From the NCBI GenBank assembly GCA_025458525.1, contig JALOSF010000025.1, positions 1 through 34,392 of the forward strand: a stretch of DNA of 34,392 nucleotides. Reading direction: 5' to 3'. The notes beneath the pieces are model-generated. The model was not told the origin of the DNA and made no database searches. It worked only from the letters and a program-made list of their open reading frames with translations. The stretch's first letter is position 1. Every line of letters starts with the position of its first letter. The stretch comes from Cypionkella sp. (lineage in GTDB: Bacteria; Pseudomonadota; Alphaproteobacteria; Rhodobacterales; Rhodobacteraceae). A program made the translations under genes and the position numbers. Below are positions 14,957-22,750 of the stretch, piece by piece.

Positions 14957-15634
14957 TTACGCCTCCCGGCGCGGCGCGTCAACGCCAAAGCGCAGGGCCA
15001 GATCGGCGGCCATCGCGGCCTCGTGCGGGCGCAGGGGGCCCTCGGCCCAAGGGCAAAAGCGCAGGCGAAAGGCACGCAGCAGAAGCGGCTCATCCAGATC
15101 AGGGTAGCCAAAGCGCCGGACAGCCGCACCAAATTCGCCAATCGGCACCGGACCCGCCGCGGCCCGTGGCCAGACCGAAAGACCCTGCCGCGCCAGACGC
15201 TGCCAATCGAACCGGGCGCCGGGGTCGGTCTTGCGATCGGGCGCCATGTCGGAATGGCCGATCACCCGATGCGCAGGAATGGCCCAACGCGCCATGACGC
15301 CGCGCAAGGTATCCTCCAGCGCCGCCATCTGCGGCTCGGGAAACGGCTCAGAGCCCCGGTTGTCCAGCTCGATCCCGATGGAATGGCTGTTCACATCGGT
15401 CAGGCCAGCCCACTCCCCCGCCCCGGCATGCCAGGCGCGCATCGATTCTTCCACCAAGGCTTCGACCTCGCCCTTGCGCGAAATCAACCAATGCGCCGAA
15501 ACTTCGGCCTGCGGGTCGCACAGCCGTGCGCGCGCCGCGGCGCAGCTTTCCATGGCCGTGTAGTGGATCACGATGATCGACGGGCGCGCGCCGCCCCGAC
15601 GCTCCGAAAAGTTCGGAGAGGGCAGCGCCGTCAC
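14957..15634 (-). CDS. N-acetylmuramoyl-L-alanine amidase (AmpD/AmiD type, amidase_2)
   Basis: This 225-residue zinc amidase cuts the bond between MurNAc and the peptide stem. The probable zinc ligands are His24 in 'IIVIHYTAM', His127 in 'VIGHSDMAP' and Asp137 in 'RKTDPG'; Glu89 in 'SIGIELDN' fits the catalytic position. Beyond about residue 160 there is a helical C-terminal region with 'FGAAVRRFGYPDLDEP', resembling the small peptidoglycan-binding domain of AmiD-like enzymes. No signal peptide is visible, so a cytoplasmic recycling role is favoured over periplasmic. The start overlaps the stop of the upstream lipoprotein gene by 4 bases, coupling the two. Confidence 0.9.
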   Translation of the reverse strand: MTALPSPNFSERRGGARPSIIVIHYTAMESCAAARARLCDPQAEVSAHWLISRKGEVEALVEESMRAWHAGAGEWAGLTDVNSHSIGIELDNRGSEPFPEPQMAALEDTLRGVMARWAIPAHRVIGHSDMAPDRKTDPGARFDWQRLARQGLSVWPRAAAGPVPIGEFGAAVRRFGYPDLDEPLLLRAFRLRFCPWAEGPLRPHEAAMAADLALRFGVDAPRREA

Positions 15635-16380
15635 CGGATGCGGTAGGGGCTTGGGTCCCAGGCGCAGGCATAGCCGTCGCCATCCGGGTCAAGGCCAAGC
15701 CGGTCCCGTTCTGGCCCGCCGCGTTCCAGGAAAGCGGCCTGCGCCAGGTCGGGCGAGGCATAGCCCGCACATTTCGCTGCCGTATTGCCGACGCCAAAGC
15801 TGGAGCGGCGATAGAGCTGCGTTCCCTTGGGATGCGTGGTGGCCAGCGCGTAATCCACGATGTTCGGCCCAAGCTCGCCCGGGCGGGTCGGCAGGGCGCC
15901 GGGCTGGATCACCTGATATTGCGCACGATTGCGCTCGATCCGGGCGCGGTCGCTTTCGATGGTTTCGCGCTGCGACACGGCATTGAAATCATTCTCGTCG
16001 GAAATCGCGCCCGAGGCATGAATCATCTCGCCGCTTTCCTCGCGGATTCCGGCGGGCGCGTTGCCGCGCGGGCGGGTCGGGCTGGTGGCCACGGGGGGCA
16101 CGATGGCGCCGGGCGAAGCGGTCGCCCCGATCACGGCCCCGGTCGACGGGCCAGCCGCGGGCGCCGTTCCCCCGGTGCCGGCCGCGCGGTCGATCGCGGC
16201 GCCGATGCTGTCGGTGGAAAAACCGGGCGGCACAATCGGCTGCGGGCGCGATGCCGAGGCATCCCGCTCACGCACATAGGAGTCGTAGTCCTGAAAGCCG
16301 ACGCCAGCCCCGCTGTCCGGCACAGAGGGTGCGCAGGCCGCAAGGGTCAGGGGCAAAAGCAGAAGGACAGGCAAACGCAT
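15631..16380 (-). CDS. Excalibur-like domain lipoprotein
   Basis: This 249-residue lipoprotein has a signal ending 'LPLTLAACA'. A long Ala/Pro/Gly/Thr-rich low-complexity linker (about 45-120) precedes a conserved C-terminal part. The last 50 residues hold 'KCAGYASPDLAQAAFLERGG' and 'LGLDPDGDGYACAWDPSPYR', an excalibur-like calcium-binding pattern (DxDGDGxAC). The canonical Glu after the cysteine is replaced (ACAW). The domain probably sits in the periplasm or outer envelope. Overlap with the amidase gene (ATGA) suggests a cell-wall connection. The molecular role is unknown. Confidence 0.78.
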   Translation of the reverse strand: MRLPVLLLLPLTLAACAPSVPDSGAGVGFQDYDSYVRERDASASRPQPIVPPGFSTDSIGAAIDRAAGTGGTAPAAGPSTGAVIGATASPGAIVPPVATSPTRPRGNAPAGIREESGEMIHASGAISDENDFNAVSQRETIESDRARIERNRAQYQVIQPGALPTRPGELGPNIVDYALATTHPKGTQLYRRSSFGVGNTAAKCAGYASPDLAQAAFLERGGPERDRLGLDPDGDGYACAWDPSPYRIR

Positions 16381-16417
16381 GATCTGATGGACCCAAAAGT
16401 GAACTCAGCCGCAGCCC

Positions 16418-17896
16418 CTACCACCATTTCGCGGGTTTGGCCACAAAGCCCGCAGCCCGCTCCAGCACATAGGCGTGATTGAGCAGATCCGCCTCCTCCC
16501 ATGGCCGGCCGATCATTTGCAGACCCAGCGGCAGCCCCTTGGAATCAAGGCCCACAGGCACGGCCACCCCGGGCAGACCGGCAAGGTTCAGCGTCACGGT
16601 GAACACATCGTTCAGATACATTTCCACCGGGTCCGCCCCGCCCTGCTCGCCCAGACCAAAGGCCGAAGACGGCGTGGTCGGCGCCAGAATCGCATCGATC
16701 CCGGCGGCGAAGGCCTGTTCGAAGTCACGCTTGATCAGCGCCCGCACCTTGCGCGCACGGTTGTAATAGGCGTCATAGAACCCTGCCGACAGCACATAGG
16801 TGCCCGCCATGATCCGGCGCTGCACCTCGGGGCCAAAGCCTTCGGCGCGGGTCTTTTCATACATTTCGGTGATGCCATCGCCCTGTGCCAGTTTGGCGCG
16901 GTGGCCATAGCGCACACCATCATAGCGGGCGAGGTTCGACGACGCCTCGGCGGGCGCGATCACATAATAGGTCGGCAAGGCGAATTTCGTGTGTGGCAGG
17001 CTGATGTCCACAATCTGCGCGCCCGCGTCGCGCAGCATGTCCATGCCGCGATCCCACAGCGCCGCAATCTCGGCCGGCATCCCGTCCAGCCGGTATTCGC
17101 GCGGGATGCCGATCCACTTGCCACGGATATCGCCTGTCAGCGCTGCCTCGAAATCCGGCACGGCCAGATCGGCACTGGTGGAATCCTTTGGGTCATGCCC
17201 GGCGATCGCGCCCAGCATGATCGCCGCGTCGCGCACCGATTTGGTCATCGGTCCCGCCTGATCGAGGCTGGAGGCATAGGCCACCACGCCCCAGCGGCTG
17301 ACACGGCCATAGGTCGGCTTGATGCCCGTGATCCCGCAAAAGGCCGCGGGCTGGCGGATCGATCCGCCGGTATCGGTGCCCGTCGCGGCAAGGCACAGGT
17401 CCGCCGCCACCGCTGCGGCCGATCCCCCGGACGACCCGCCCGGGGTCAATTTCCGTTCGTCCACCTTCCACGGGTTGACCGCAGGGCCATAGCAGGAGGA
17501 TTCGTTCGACGATCCCATCGCGAATTCGTCCATGTTCAGCTTGCCAAGGCAGACCGCCCCCGCACCCCACAGCTTTGCCGTGACGGTCGATTCGTATTCC
17601 GGCTTGAACCCGCGCAGGATGTTCGACCCGGCCTGAGTGGGCACGCCCTTGACCGCGAACAGGTCTTTCACCCCCACCGGGATGCCGCACATCGCAGGGG
17701 CCGCGCCCGCCGCCAGCCGCGCATCTGCCGCCCGCGCCTGATCCAGCGCCAGTTCGGGCGTCTTGTGGACAAAGGCGTTCAGCCCGTCGCCCGCATCCAT
17801 CGCGGTCAGACAGGCCATCGTCAGATCGACCGCCGTCACCTCGCCCTTGCGCAAGGCATCGCGCGCCGAGGCAATCGTCCATGTGTTCGCGCTCAT
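16418..17896 (-). CDS. gatA: Asp-tRNA(Asn)/Glu-tRNA(Gln) amidotransferase subunit A
   Basis: This 492-residue amidase-signature enzyme releases ammonia from glutamine for transamidation of mischarged Glu-tRNA(Gln) or Asp-tRNA(Asn). The Ser-cisSer-Lys triad is visible: Lys77 in '[14 protein letters not shown]', the bridging Ser in '[13 protein letters not shown]' and nucleophile Ser179 in '[17 protein letters not shown]'. Length is standard for GatA. The ATG overlaps the end of gatC by 4 bases (ATGA). gatB is not in this window, which is common in this order. The C-terminal '[19 protein letters not shown]' is also typical. Confidence 0.97.
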   Translation of the reverse strand: MSANTWTIASARDALRKGEVTAVDLTMACLTAMDAGDGLNAFVHKTPELALDQARAADARLAAGAAPAMCGIPVGVKDLFAVKGVPTQAGSNILRGFKPEYESTVTAKLWGAGAVCLGKLNMDEFAMGSSNESSCYGPAVNPWKVDERKLTPGGSSGGSAAAVAADLCLAATGTDTGGSIRQPAAFCGITGIKPTYGRVSRWGVVAYASSLDQAGPMTKSVRDAAIMLGAIAGHDPKDSTSADLAVPDFEAALTGDIRGKWIGIPREYRLDGMPAEIAALWDRGMDMLRDAGAQIVDISLPHTKFALPTYYVIAPAEASSNLARYDGVRYGHRAKLAQGDGITEMYEKTRAEGFGPEVQRRIMAGTYVLSAGFYDAYYNRARKVRALIKRDFEQAFAAGIDAILAPTTPSSAFGLGEQGGADPVEMYLNDVFTVTLNLAGLPGVAVPVGLDSKGLPLGLQMIGRPWEEADLLNHAYVLERAAGFVAKPAKWW

Positions 17897-18180
17897 TCCA
17901 CCACCTTTGGCACAGCAAAGAACCCTTCCCGCGCATCGGGCGCGTTTTTCAGCACGGCCGCCTGCTGGTCCCCGTCCGTCACCACATCGACCCGGCGCTT
18001 CAGGCGCATGGGCGTCACGCTGGTCATCGGTTCCACACCCGTGACATCGACCTCTTTCAACTGCTCCATGAAGCCAAGGATCGACGACAGCTTGTCGGCA
18101 AGGGCGAGCAAATCGCCCTCCTCCACCCGGATGCGGGACAGTTTCGCCACCTTGCGGGCGGTGTCGATGTCGATGGACAT
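17893..18180 (-). CDS. gatC: Asp-tRNA(Asn)/Glu-tRNA(Gln) amidotransferase subunit C
   Basis: This 95-residue small subunit stabilises GatA in the GatCAB complex. It begins '[19 protein letters not shown]' with the typical helix-loop, and has '[21 protein letters not shown]' and the C-terminal '[16 protein letters not shown]', which is the family's conserved end. The reading frame stays open a long way upstream, but the start at 18180 is set by homology and by a GGGGTTCTCCC leader. On the minus strand TTGCAG and TAAACG, 17 bases apart in the upstream gap, are a weak promoter candidate. It is the first gene of the gatCA pair. Confidence 0.96.
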   Translation of the reverse strand: MSIDIDTARKVAKLSRIRVEEGDLLALADKLSSILGFMEQLKEVDVTGVEPMTSVTPMRLKRRVDVVTDGDQQAAVLKNAPDAREGFFAVPKVVE

Positions 18181-18321
18181 GGGAGAACCCCTTTCATGCG
18201 ATAACCCGCTCCGTTTAGCCCCCCGCCCCCCAGCCTGCAAGCCCGCCAAACCGATCCACGCCTTGCCAAAGCGCCGCCGCGCGCTCAATTTCCCCGCATA
18301 ACTTATCAAGGAACGTCTCCC

Positions 18322-19020
18322 ATGCAGATCATCTGGCTTGGCCACTCCGGCTTTCGCATCGAAATCGAAAACGCGGTCCTGCTCATTGACCCCTGGCTTG
18401 ACGGCAACCCGATGTTTCCCGCCGATCGCCGGGCCGAGGCGATCCGGGGCGCGACCCATATCTTCCTGACCCATGCCCATGGCGACCATGCCTCGGGCGC
18501 GCTGGCCATTGCACAGGAAACCGGGGCCACGCTGGCCGCGATCCATGAACTGGCGGAATACCTGAAACGCGAAGGCGCAAAAGACGTGATCGGCTTTGGC
18601 AAGGGTGGCACGATCGAGGCGAAGGGCGCCCGTGTCACGATGGTCAACGCCTCGCATTCCTCCAGCATCGACTTTGCCGGGGGCAATGCCATTGCGGGCG
18701 GATCGGAGGCGGGCTTCATGATCGCGGGCGAGGGTCAGGTGATCTACCTGTCGGGCGACACCGACATCATGGCCGACATGGACTGGATGGCCGATTATCA
18801 CAAACCCAATATCGGGATCCTGTCCTGCGGCGGGCATTACACGATGGACATGGCCCGCGCCGCCTATGCCGCGCGGCGCTATTTCAACTTCAAGACCGTG
18901 ATCCCCTGCCATTACAAGACCTTCGGCGCGCTCGCGCAGGATGCGTCCGAGCTGAAGGCAGGATTGCCACCCGGCACCAACCTGATCGAGCCCGAAGTGA
19001 TGGAAGCCATCACGCTGTGA
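18322..19020 (+). CDS. UPF0173 metal-dependent hydrolase (MBL fold)
   Basis: This 232-residue protein of the metallo-beta-lactamase fold has 'IWLGHSGFRIEIENAVLLID' at the N-terminus, the metal-binding 'THAHGDHASG' near residue 50, 'ASHSSSID', 'IYLSGDTDIMADM' and a final 'VIPCHYKTFGAL', all in the UPF0173 (YtkL) order. Family members bind two metal ions, but their physiological substrate is not established. Length is normal. The stop overlaps the GTG start of the next gene (GTGA), so the two proteins are translated from one message. Confidence 0.92.
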   Translation: MQIIWLGHSGFRIEIENAVLLIDPWLDGNPMFPADRRAEAIRGATHIFLTHAHGDHASGALAIAQETGATLAAIHELAEYLKREGAKDVIGFGKGGTIEAKGARVTMVNASHSSSIDFAGGNAIAGGSEAGFMIAGEGQVIYLSGDTDIMADMDWMADYHKPNIGILSCGGHYTMDMARAAYAARRYFNFKTVIPCHYKTFGALAQDASELKAGLPPGTNLIEPEVMEAITL

Positions 19021-19820
19021 CGACCGCGCCGCTTGGTCACGCGGCGGCGCTGCGCGCGGTGAAAGAGGCGCTCTATCACCGCGCGCCCTCTCATGTGCCA
19101 GCCACGCTGGAGGCCTGTTCCTGCGCGCATTGCCTGCCGCCGGACAGGCGCGCGCTGATGATTGCCACTCCTGTGCGCGATCTGCCCGCGCCGCTGGTGC
19201 GCGATTACCTCGACTCGGCCCATGGCGTGCCCAAGGACCCTGCGGATCTGCGCGCCCTGCTGCCCCGCGTGCTGGATCTGTTGGGCGATGCGGACACCGG
19301 GTTTTGCACCGGGCTGCGCACGGAACTGCGCCGCTTTGGCGCGGCTCGGGCGCAGAACCCCGATGTTTTCGACCCGCAAACCCAGGCCTTGATGCGGGAC
19401 TGGGGCCGCCTGATGCTGTTGCACCACGGCCCGGCGCAGGCACATCGCCCGCATTCGCCGCACACGGCGCTTGCGCTGACCGAAACACTTCTGGTCGGCG
19501 GATGGCCGGTCGAGACGGTGTTCGGCGCGCTGGATACGCTCTTTGCCATCGAAGCCGGCGCGCAGGCCCGGCTTGGCTTTCTGGAAAGCCTTGGCCACAG
19601 CCTTTTGCAAGATGGCCACCTTGGCCTGCGCGCGCTTGCCATGTTCCGCCCCGAAACCGCGCCCGCCGTGGCTGCCGCGCTGAACCGGCTGCTGCTGGGT
19701 CCGGCTGTGCAAGACCTGCTGGTGCTGACCGACCCTGCGGACGCGCCTTGGGCCGGGGCGCTGTGGGAACAGGCCGGAACCCTGACCCCCGGTCATATCC
19801 TTGCCGCCAGCACCGCGTAA
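19017..19820 (+). CDS. Conserved hypothetical protein with CSCAHC motif
   Basis: This 267-residue, mostly helical cytoplasmic protein starts at a GTG that overlaps the previous stop by 4 bases. I do not recognise a named family. Notable are a cysteine cluster 'ACSCAHCLPPDRR' (Cys34, Cys36, Cys39, His38), then 'ALMIATPVRDLPAPLVRDYL' and 'DLRALLPRVLDLLGD'; this pattern (a short Cys pair, 'LLATPLRxL', then 'FLPRxLEL') recalls an uncharacterised group seen in several bacterial phyla. The rest is Ala/Leu-rich with no membrane segment or signal. The tight coupling to the MBL hydrolase suggests shared function; metal binding by the cysteines is possible but untested. Confidence 0.7.
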   Translation: MTTAPLGHAAALRAVKEALYHRAPSHVPATLEACSCAHCLPPDRRALMIATPVRDLPAPLVRDYLDSAHGVPKDPADLRALLPRVLDLLGDADTGFCTGLRTELRRFGAARAQNPDVFDPQTQALMRDWGRLMLLHHGPAQAHRPHSPHTALALTETLLVGGWPVETVFGALDTLFAIEAGAQARLGFLESLGHSLLQDGHLGLRALAMFRPETAPAVAAALNRLLLGPAVQDLLVLTDPADAPWAGALWEQAGTLTPGHILAASTA

Positions 19821-19831
19821 GGCCGGGGCGC

Positions 19832-20296
19832 CTAATTCCGTCGCAGCGCAAAGAACCCGCGCAGCAAGGCCTCTGCCTCGCCCGCGCCGATCCCGTCATA
19901 CACCTCGGGCGCGTGATGGCACTGGGGGTGGCTGAACACCCGCGCCCCCACCGCAACCCCGCCCGATTTCGGGTCTGCCGCCCCATAATAGAGCCGCCCG
20001 ATCCGCGCAGCCGAAATCGCCGCAGCACACATCGGACAAGGCTCCAGCGTCACGTAAAGGTCGTGCCCGCCCAACCGCTCTGACCCTGCCAAACGGCACG
20101 CCTCGCGGATCGCCAGAATCTCGGCATGGGCCGTGGGATCGCTCAGCTCTCGGGTCCGGTTGCCCGCCCGTGCCACGACCGTGCCCGCCGGACCCACGAT
20201 CACCGCCCCCACCGGAACCTCGCCGCGCCGCGCCGCTGCCCGCGCCTCGTCCAGCGCCAGCCCCATGAACGAGACAAACCCGCGTTGCTCTTTCAT
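19832..20296 (-). CDS. tadA: tRNA-specific adenosine deaminase (TadA)
   Basis: This 154-residue deaminase converts A34 to inosine in the tRNA(Arg) wobble position. The zinc-site motifs are 'DPTAHAEILAIREA' (HAE) and 'TLEPCPMCAAAISAARIG' (PCxxC), and 'EVPVGAVIV' precedes them, all typical for TadA. The C-terminal helix reads 'AEALLRGFFALRR'. The start at 20296 retains the usual ten or so residues before 'GLALDEARAAA'; an internal ATG at 20266 would shorten it. A GGGAAC sits upstream. The gene is divergent from rluB. The symbol is unrelated to the pilus TadA ATPase. Other nucleoside deaminases share the motifs, so a small doubt remains. Confidence 0.9.
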   Translation of the reverse strand: MKEQRGFVSFMGLALDEARAAARRGEVPVGAVIVGPAGTVVARAGNRTRELSDPTAHAEILAIREACRLAGSERLGGHDLYVTLEPCPMCAAAISAARIGRLYYGAADPKSGGVAVGARVFSHPQCHHAPEVYDGIGAGEAEALLRGFFALRRN

Positions 20297-20372
20297 CTGT
20301 TCCCAAATATCCTTGCAGGTCCGGAGGCAGACAGCTTCCGGGGCTGGCCACCCCGCGCCAAGGATGACAGTC

Positions 20373-21608
20373 ATGGCCGCAAATGAAAAGCCGCAAGCCC
20401 GCAAGGCAGCCCCCAAACCCGCCTCGACAACGGGCGAGCGCATCGCAAAGGTGCTGTCGCGCGCCGGGATTTCATCGCGGCGCGAGGCGGAGCGGCTGAT
20501 CGAGGCGGGCGAAGTCACCGTCAACGGCAAGATCATCACCTCTGCCGCCCTGAACGTCACCGCCAGCGACAAGATCACCGTTTCGGGCCAACCCGTTGGC
20601 GCACCCGAACCGCCGCGGCTTTGGCTCTATTACAAGCCCGAGGGGCTTGTGACCTCGGCCTCCGACGAAAAGGGGCGCGACACGGTGTTTGACAACCTGC
20701 CCGAAGACATGCCCCGCGTCATGTCGATCGGGCGGCTTGACCTCAATTCCGAAGGTTTGCTGCTGCTGACCAATGACGGCGCGTTGAAGCGGCAGCTTGA
20801 ACTCCCCTCCACGGGCTGGCTGCGCAAATACCGGGTCCGCGTCAAAGGCAACCCGACCGAGCCGGACATCGAACCCCTGCGCAAGGGCATCACCATCGAG
20901 GGTGAGCGCTTTCAGCCGATGGAGGTCAAGATCGACCGCCATCAGGGGGCAAATGCCTGGCTGACGGTTGGCCTGCGCGAGGGGAAGAACCGCGAAATCC
21001 GCCGCGCGATGTTTGCCATCGGCCTGACCGTGAACCGCCTGATCCGCATCAGCTATGGCCCGTTCCGTCTGAACGAGATGGAGCCGGGCGACGTCGAGGA
21101 GGTCAAGCCCCGCATCCTGCGCGACCAGCTTGGCGCGCTGATCTCGGGCCAGATCGACGCGGTTGACACGGCTGCAAAGCCCCAAGCGCGGCTGCGCAGC
21201 ACAAGCCGCACCAGCAGCGACGAGCGCGGCCCCAAAGCATCGCCCCGGCGCGGCGCGGCCGACCGGGACGAGTCCCGCCCTTCTGGCCGCAAGGCGCCGA
21301 CCGAAGCCGCGGAGAAGCCGGCGCGCGCCCTGTCGGGCGTCAAGACCACGTCTCGCTCTGGGGGCAAGGCGGCGCCCGGCGCGATCAGCACGCCACGCGG
21401 GCGCAAGGCGCTGGGTCAATTGGCCGACGCCTGGGTCGGCGCAACCAAACCGGCCCGCGCCGGTGCAAAGACCCGCGACGAAGGCGACACAGCGCCAAAG
21501 CCGCGCGGCAGCCGCAAACCCGCGGCCCCCAAGCCCAGCACCCGCAACGCGCCCGCGCCACGGACCGCGACCAAGACCGCGCCAAAGCCGCCCCCCCGTC
21601 GCAAGTAA
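20373..21608 (+). CDS. rluB: 23S rRNA pseudouridine synthase, RluB/RsuA family, with long basic tail
   Basis: This 411-residue protein has an N-terminal S4 RNA-binding domain (about 20-75, 'IAKVLSRAGISSRREAERLI', 'VTVNGKIITS') and the RsuA-type catalytic domain to about residue 260, with catalytic Asp123 in 'GRLDLNSEGLLLLTNDG'. Family members isomerise uridine in 23S rRNA (RluB: U2605) or 16S rRNA (RsuA). Residues 265-411 form a disordered tail rich in Lys, Arg, Ala, Pro and Ser, typical of alphaproteobacterial RluB but long here. The ATG at 20373 follows AAGG at suitable spacing; an alternative ATG lies 9 bases upstream. RluB versus RluE/RsuA specificity is inferred. Confidence 0.87.
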   Translation: MAANEKPQARKAAPKPASTTGERIAKVLSRAGISSRREAERLIEAGEVTVNGKIITSAALNVTASDKITVSGQPVGAPEPPRLWLYYKPEGLVTSASDEKGRDTVFDNLPEDMPRVMSIGRLDLNSEGLLLLTNDGALKRQLELPSTGWLRKYRVRVKGNPTEPDIEPLRKGITIEGERFQPMEVKIDRHQGANAWLTVGLREGKNREIRRAMFAIGLTVNRLIRISYGPFRLNEMEPGDVEEVKPRILRDQLGALISGQIDAVDTAAKPQARLRSTSRTSSDERGPKASPRRGAADRDESRPSGRKAPTEAAEKPARALSGVKTTSRSGGKAAPGAISTPRGRKALGQLADAWVGATKPARAGAKTRDEGDTAPKPRGSRKPAAPKPSTRNAPAPRTATKTAPKPPPRRK

Positions 21609-21694
21609 CGGGCGGCGCCGGTGGCGCAGGCACAGGGCGGAGCAACGCGCCGCTTTCCCCCTTGCTGGCACTGGCATGGGGGCCGTCCATCGCC

Positions 21695-21726
21695 TATAGT
21701 CATGTCGATGGTCGTTTCGGACCATC
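21695..21726 (+). promoter_or_regulatory. Putative -10 and leader hairpin of the XpaC-TelA-SPFH operon
   Basis: A TATAGT hexamer at 21695-21700 is a plausible -10; no strong -35 was seen 17 bases upstream (TGGCAT is the best). Immediately downstream, a 7-bp perfect inverted repeat (GATGGTC/GACCATC) with a 6-base loop spans 21707-21726 in the leader, ahead of the GAGGAAAGAGG ribosome site. It may be an operator or a leader hairpin. Confidence 0.4.
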
Positions 21727-21750
21727 TTGCCGCACGAGGAAAGAGGCCCC

Positions 21751-21834
21751 ATGTCCGCCACCGGGATGCAAACCTTGTCCTTCATCCTGTTGCTGTGTCT
21801 GACGGGCTATGTCGCCTTTGGCGGGGGCCTGTAA
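21751..21834 (+). CDS. 27-residue membrane microprotein at head of stress operon
   Basis: This short frame starts at ATG 21751 and ends at TAA 21832-21834. It encodes 27 residues: a short polar N-terminus, then an unbroken hydrophobic stretch ('LSFILLLCLTGYVAFGG') suited to one membrane helix. Two features argue that it is translated: an unusually strong GAGGAAAGAGG ribosome site directly before it, and a TAATG overlap in which its stop shares a base with the start of the XpaC-like gene. I know of no characterised homologue. It could be a small regulatory or scaffold subunit, or only a leader peptide that couples translation to the next gene; both are inferences. Confidence 0.6.
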   Translation: MSATGMQTLSFILLLCLTGYVAFGGGL

Positions 21835-22712
21835 TGGCGCAGCGATTTGGCGGGAAATACAGCCCCGGTGCCGCGCCCGAGGCAAAGGGCGGGTCGCTGC
21901 CGGCGCACCCGTTTGACGGCAAACAGCCGCTCAAGGGTGCGGGTCGGGCGCGGATGCTTGGCGTGGCCTCGCTGGTGTTTCTGCCCGCCGCCTTTACCGG
22001 CAGCCCGCGGGCGCTGTTGTTCGGATTGGCCGCCACCGCGCTGATGCTGGCCGCGGCGTTTCTGACCCGCGAAGGGATCAAGGCCCATGTCGCCTATGAC
22101 GCGCGCAAGATCGCCCGGCGCCCGGCCTTTCCGCGCAAGCTCTTTGGCAGCGCGCTGACCGGGGCCGCGCTGTTTGCGGGCGGGATGATGAGCCATAGCG
22201 GCGTGATCTATCCTGCCCTGTTCGGACTGGTCGGCGGGGTTTTGCATTTTCTGACCTTCGGCGCCGATCCCATGCGCGACAAGGGGGCCGAGGGCGTTGA
22301 CACGTTCCAGACCGACCGTGTCGCCCGGGCCGTGGACGAGGCCGAAAAGCACCTGTCGGCCATGCGTGATGCGATCCAGCGCGCCGGGGACCGCCAGCTG
22401 GAGGCGCGGGTGGACCGTTTCACCGCCGCCGCCCGCGGCCTGTTCCGGATGGTCGAGGAGGATCCGCGTGATCTGACGGCGGCGCGCAAGTATCTTTCGG
22501 TCTATCTGATGGGCGCGCGCGATGCGACCGTCAAGTTTGCGGATCTTTACGCCCGGTCGCGCGATGCGCAGGCGCGCAGCGATTATCTGGCGCTGCTGGA
22601 CGATCTGGAAACCACCTTTGCCGACCGCTCGCGCAGCCTTTTGACAGACAGCCGCAGCGACCTTGATGTCGAAATCTCTGTCCTGCGTGACAGGCTGAAG
22701 ACCGAAGCCTGA
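21834..22712 (+). CDS. XpaC-like membrane protein (5-bromo-4-chloroindolyl phosphate hydrolysis family)
   Basis: This 292-residue protein has a polar N-terminus with 'GGKYSPG' and four hydrophobic segments at about 41-55, 60-77, 103-119 and 123-142. A cytoplasmic helical C-terminal half follows ('ARAVDEAEKHLSAMRDAIQ', 'RKYLSVYLMGARDATVKFAD'), the part that resembles the XpaC family. In Bacillus the xpaC-yaaN pair is adjacent, where YaaN is a TelA homologue; the same pairing occurs here with the next gene. XpaC's name comes from an old indicator phenotype and its biochemical role is unknown. The ATG overlaps the microprotein stop. The likely role is a membrane partner for TelA. Confidence 0.8.
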   Translation: MAQRFGGKYSPGAAPEAKGGSLPAHPFDGKQPLKGAGRARMLGVASLVFLPAAFTGSPRALLFGLAATALMLAAAFLTREGIKAHVAYDARKIARRPAFPRKLFGSALTGAALFAGGMMSHSGVIYPALFGLVGGVLHFLTFGADPMRDKGAEGVDTFQTDRVARAVDEAEKHLSAMRDAIQRAGDRQLEARVDRFTAAARGLFRMVEEDPRDLTAARKYLSVYLMGARDATVKFADLYARSRDAQARSDYLALLDDLETTFADRSRSLLTDSRSDLDVEISVLRDRLKTEA

Positions 22713-22750
22713 CCGGCATACCCGTAAATTTCGAGAATGAGAGTGACGCC

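Noticed and set aside
14194..15297. Plus-strand frames crossing the rnpB region (up to 367 codons)
   Set aside because: The segment is the RNase P RNA gene with conserved 5' and 3' cores and a matching P1 helix on the other strand.
18181..20028. Very long minus-strand open frame (711 codons in total) running upstream of gatC
   Set aside because: Only the gatC part (17893-18180) shows family sequence. The rest is antisense to two well-supported plus-strand genes and has the Arg/Gly/Ala-rich composition of GC-rich shadow frames.
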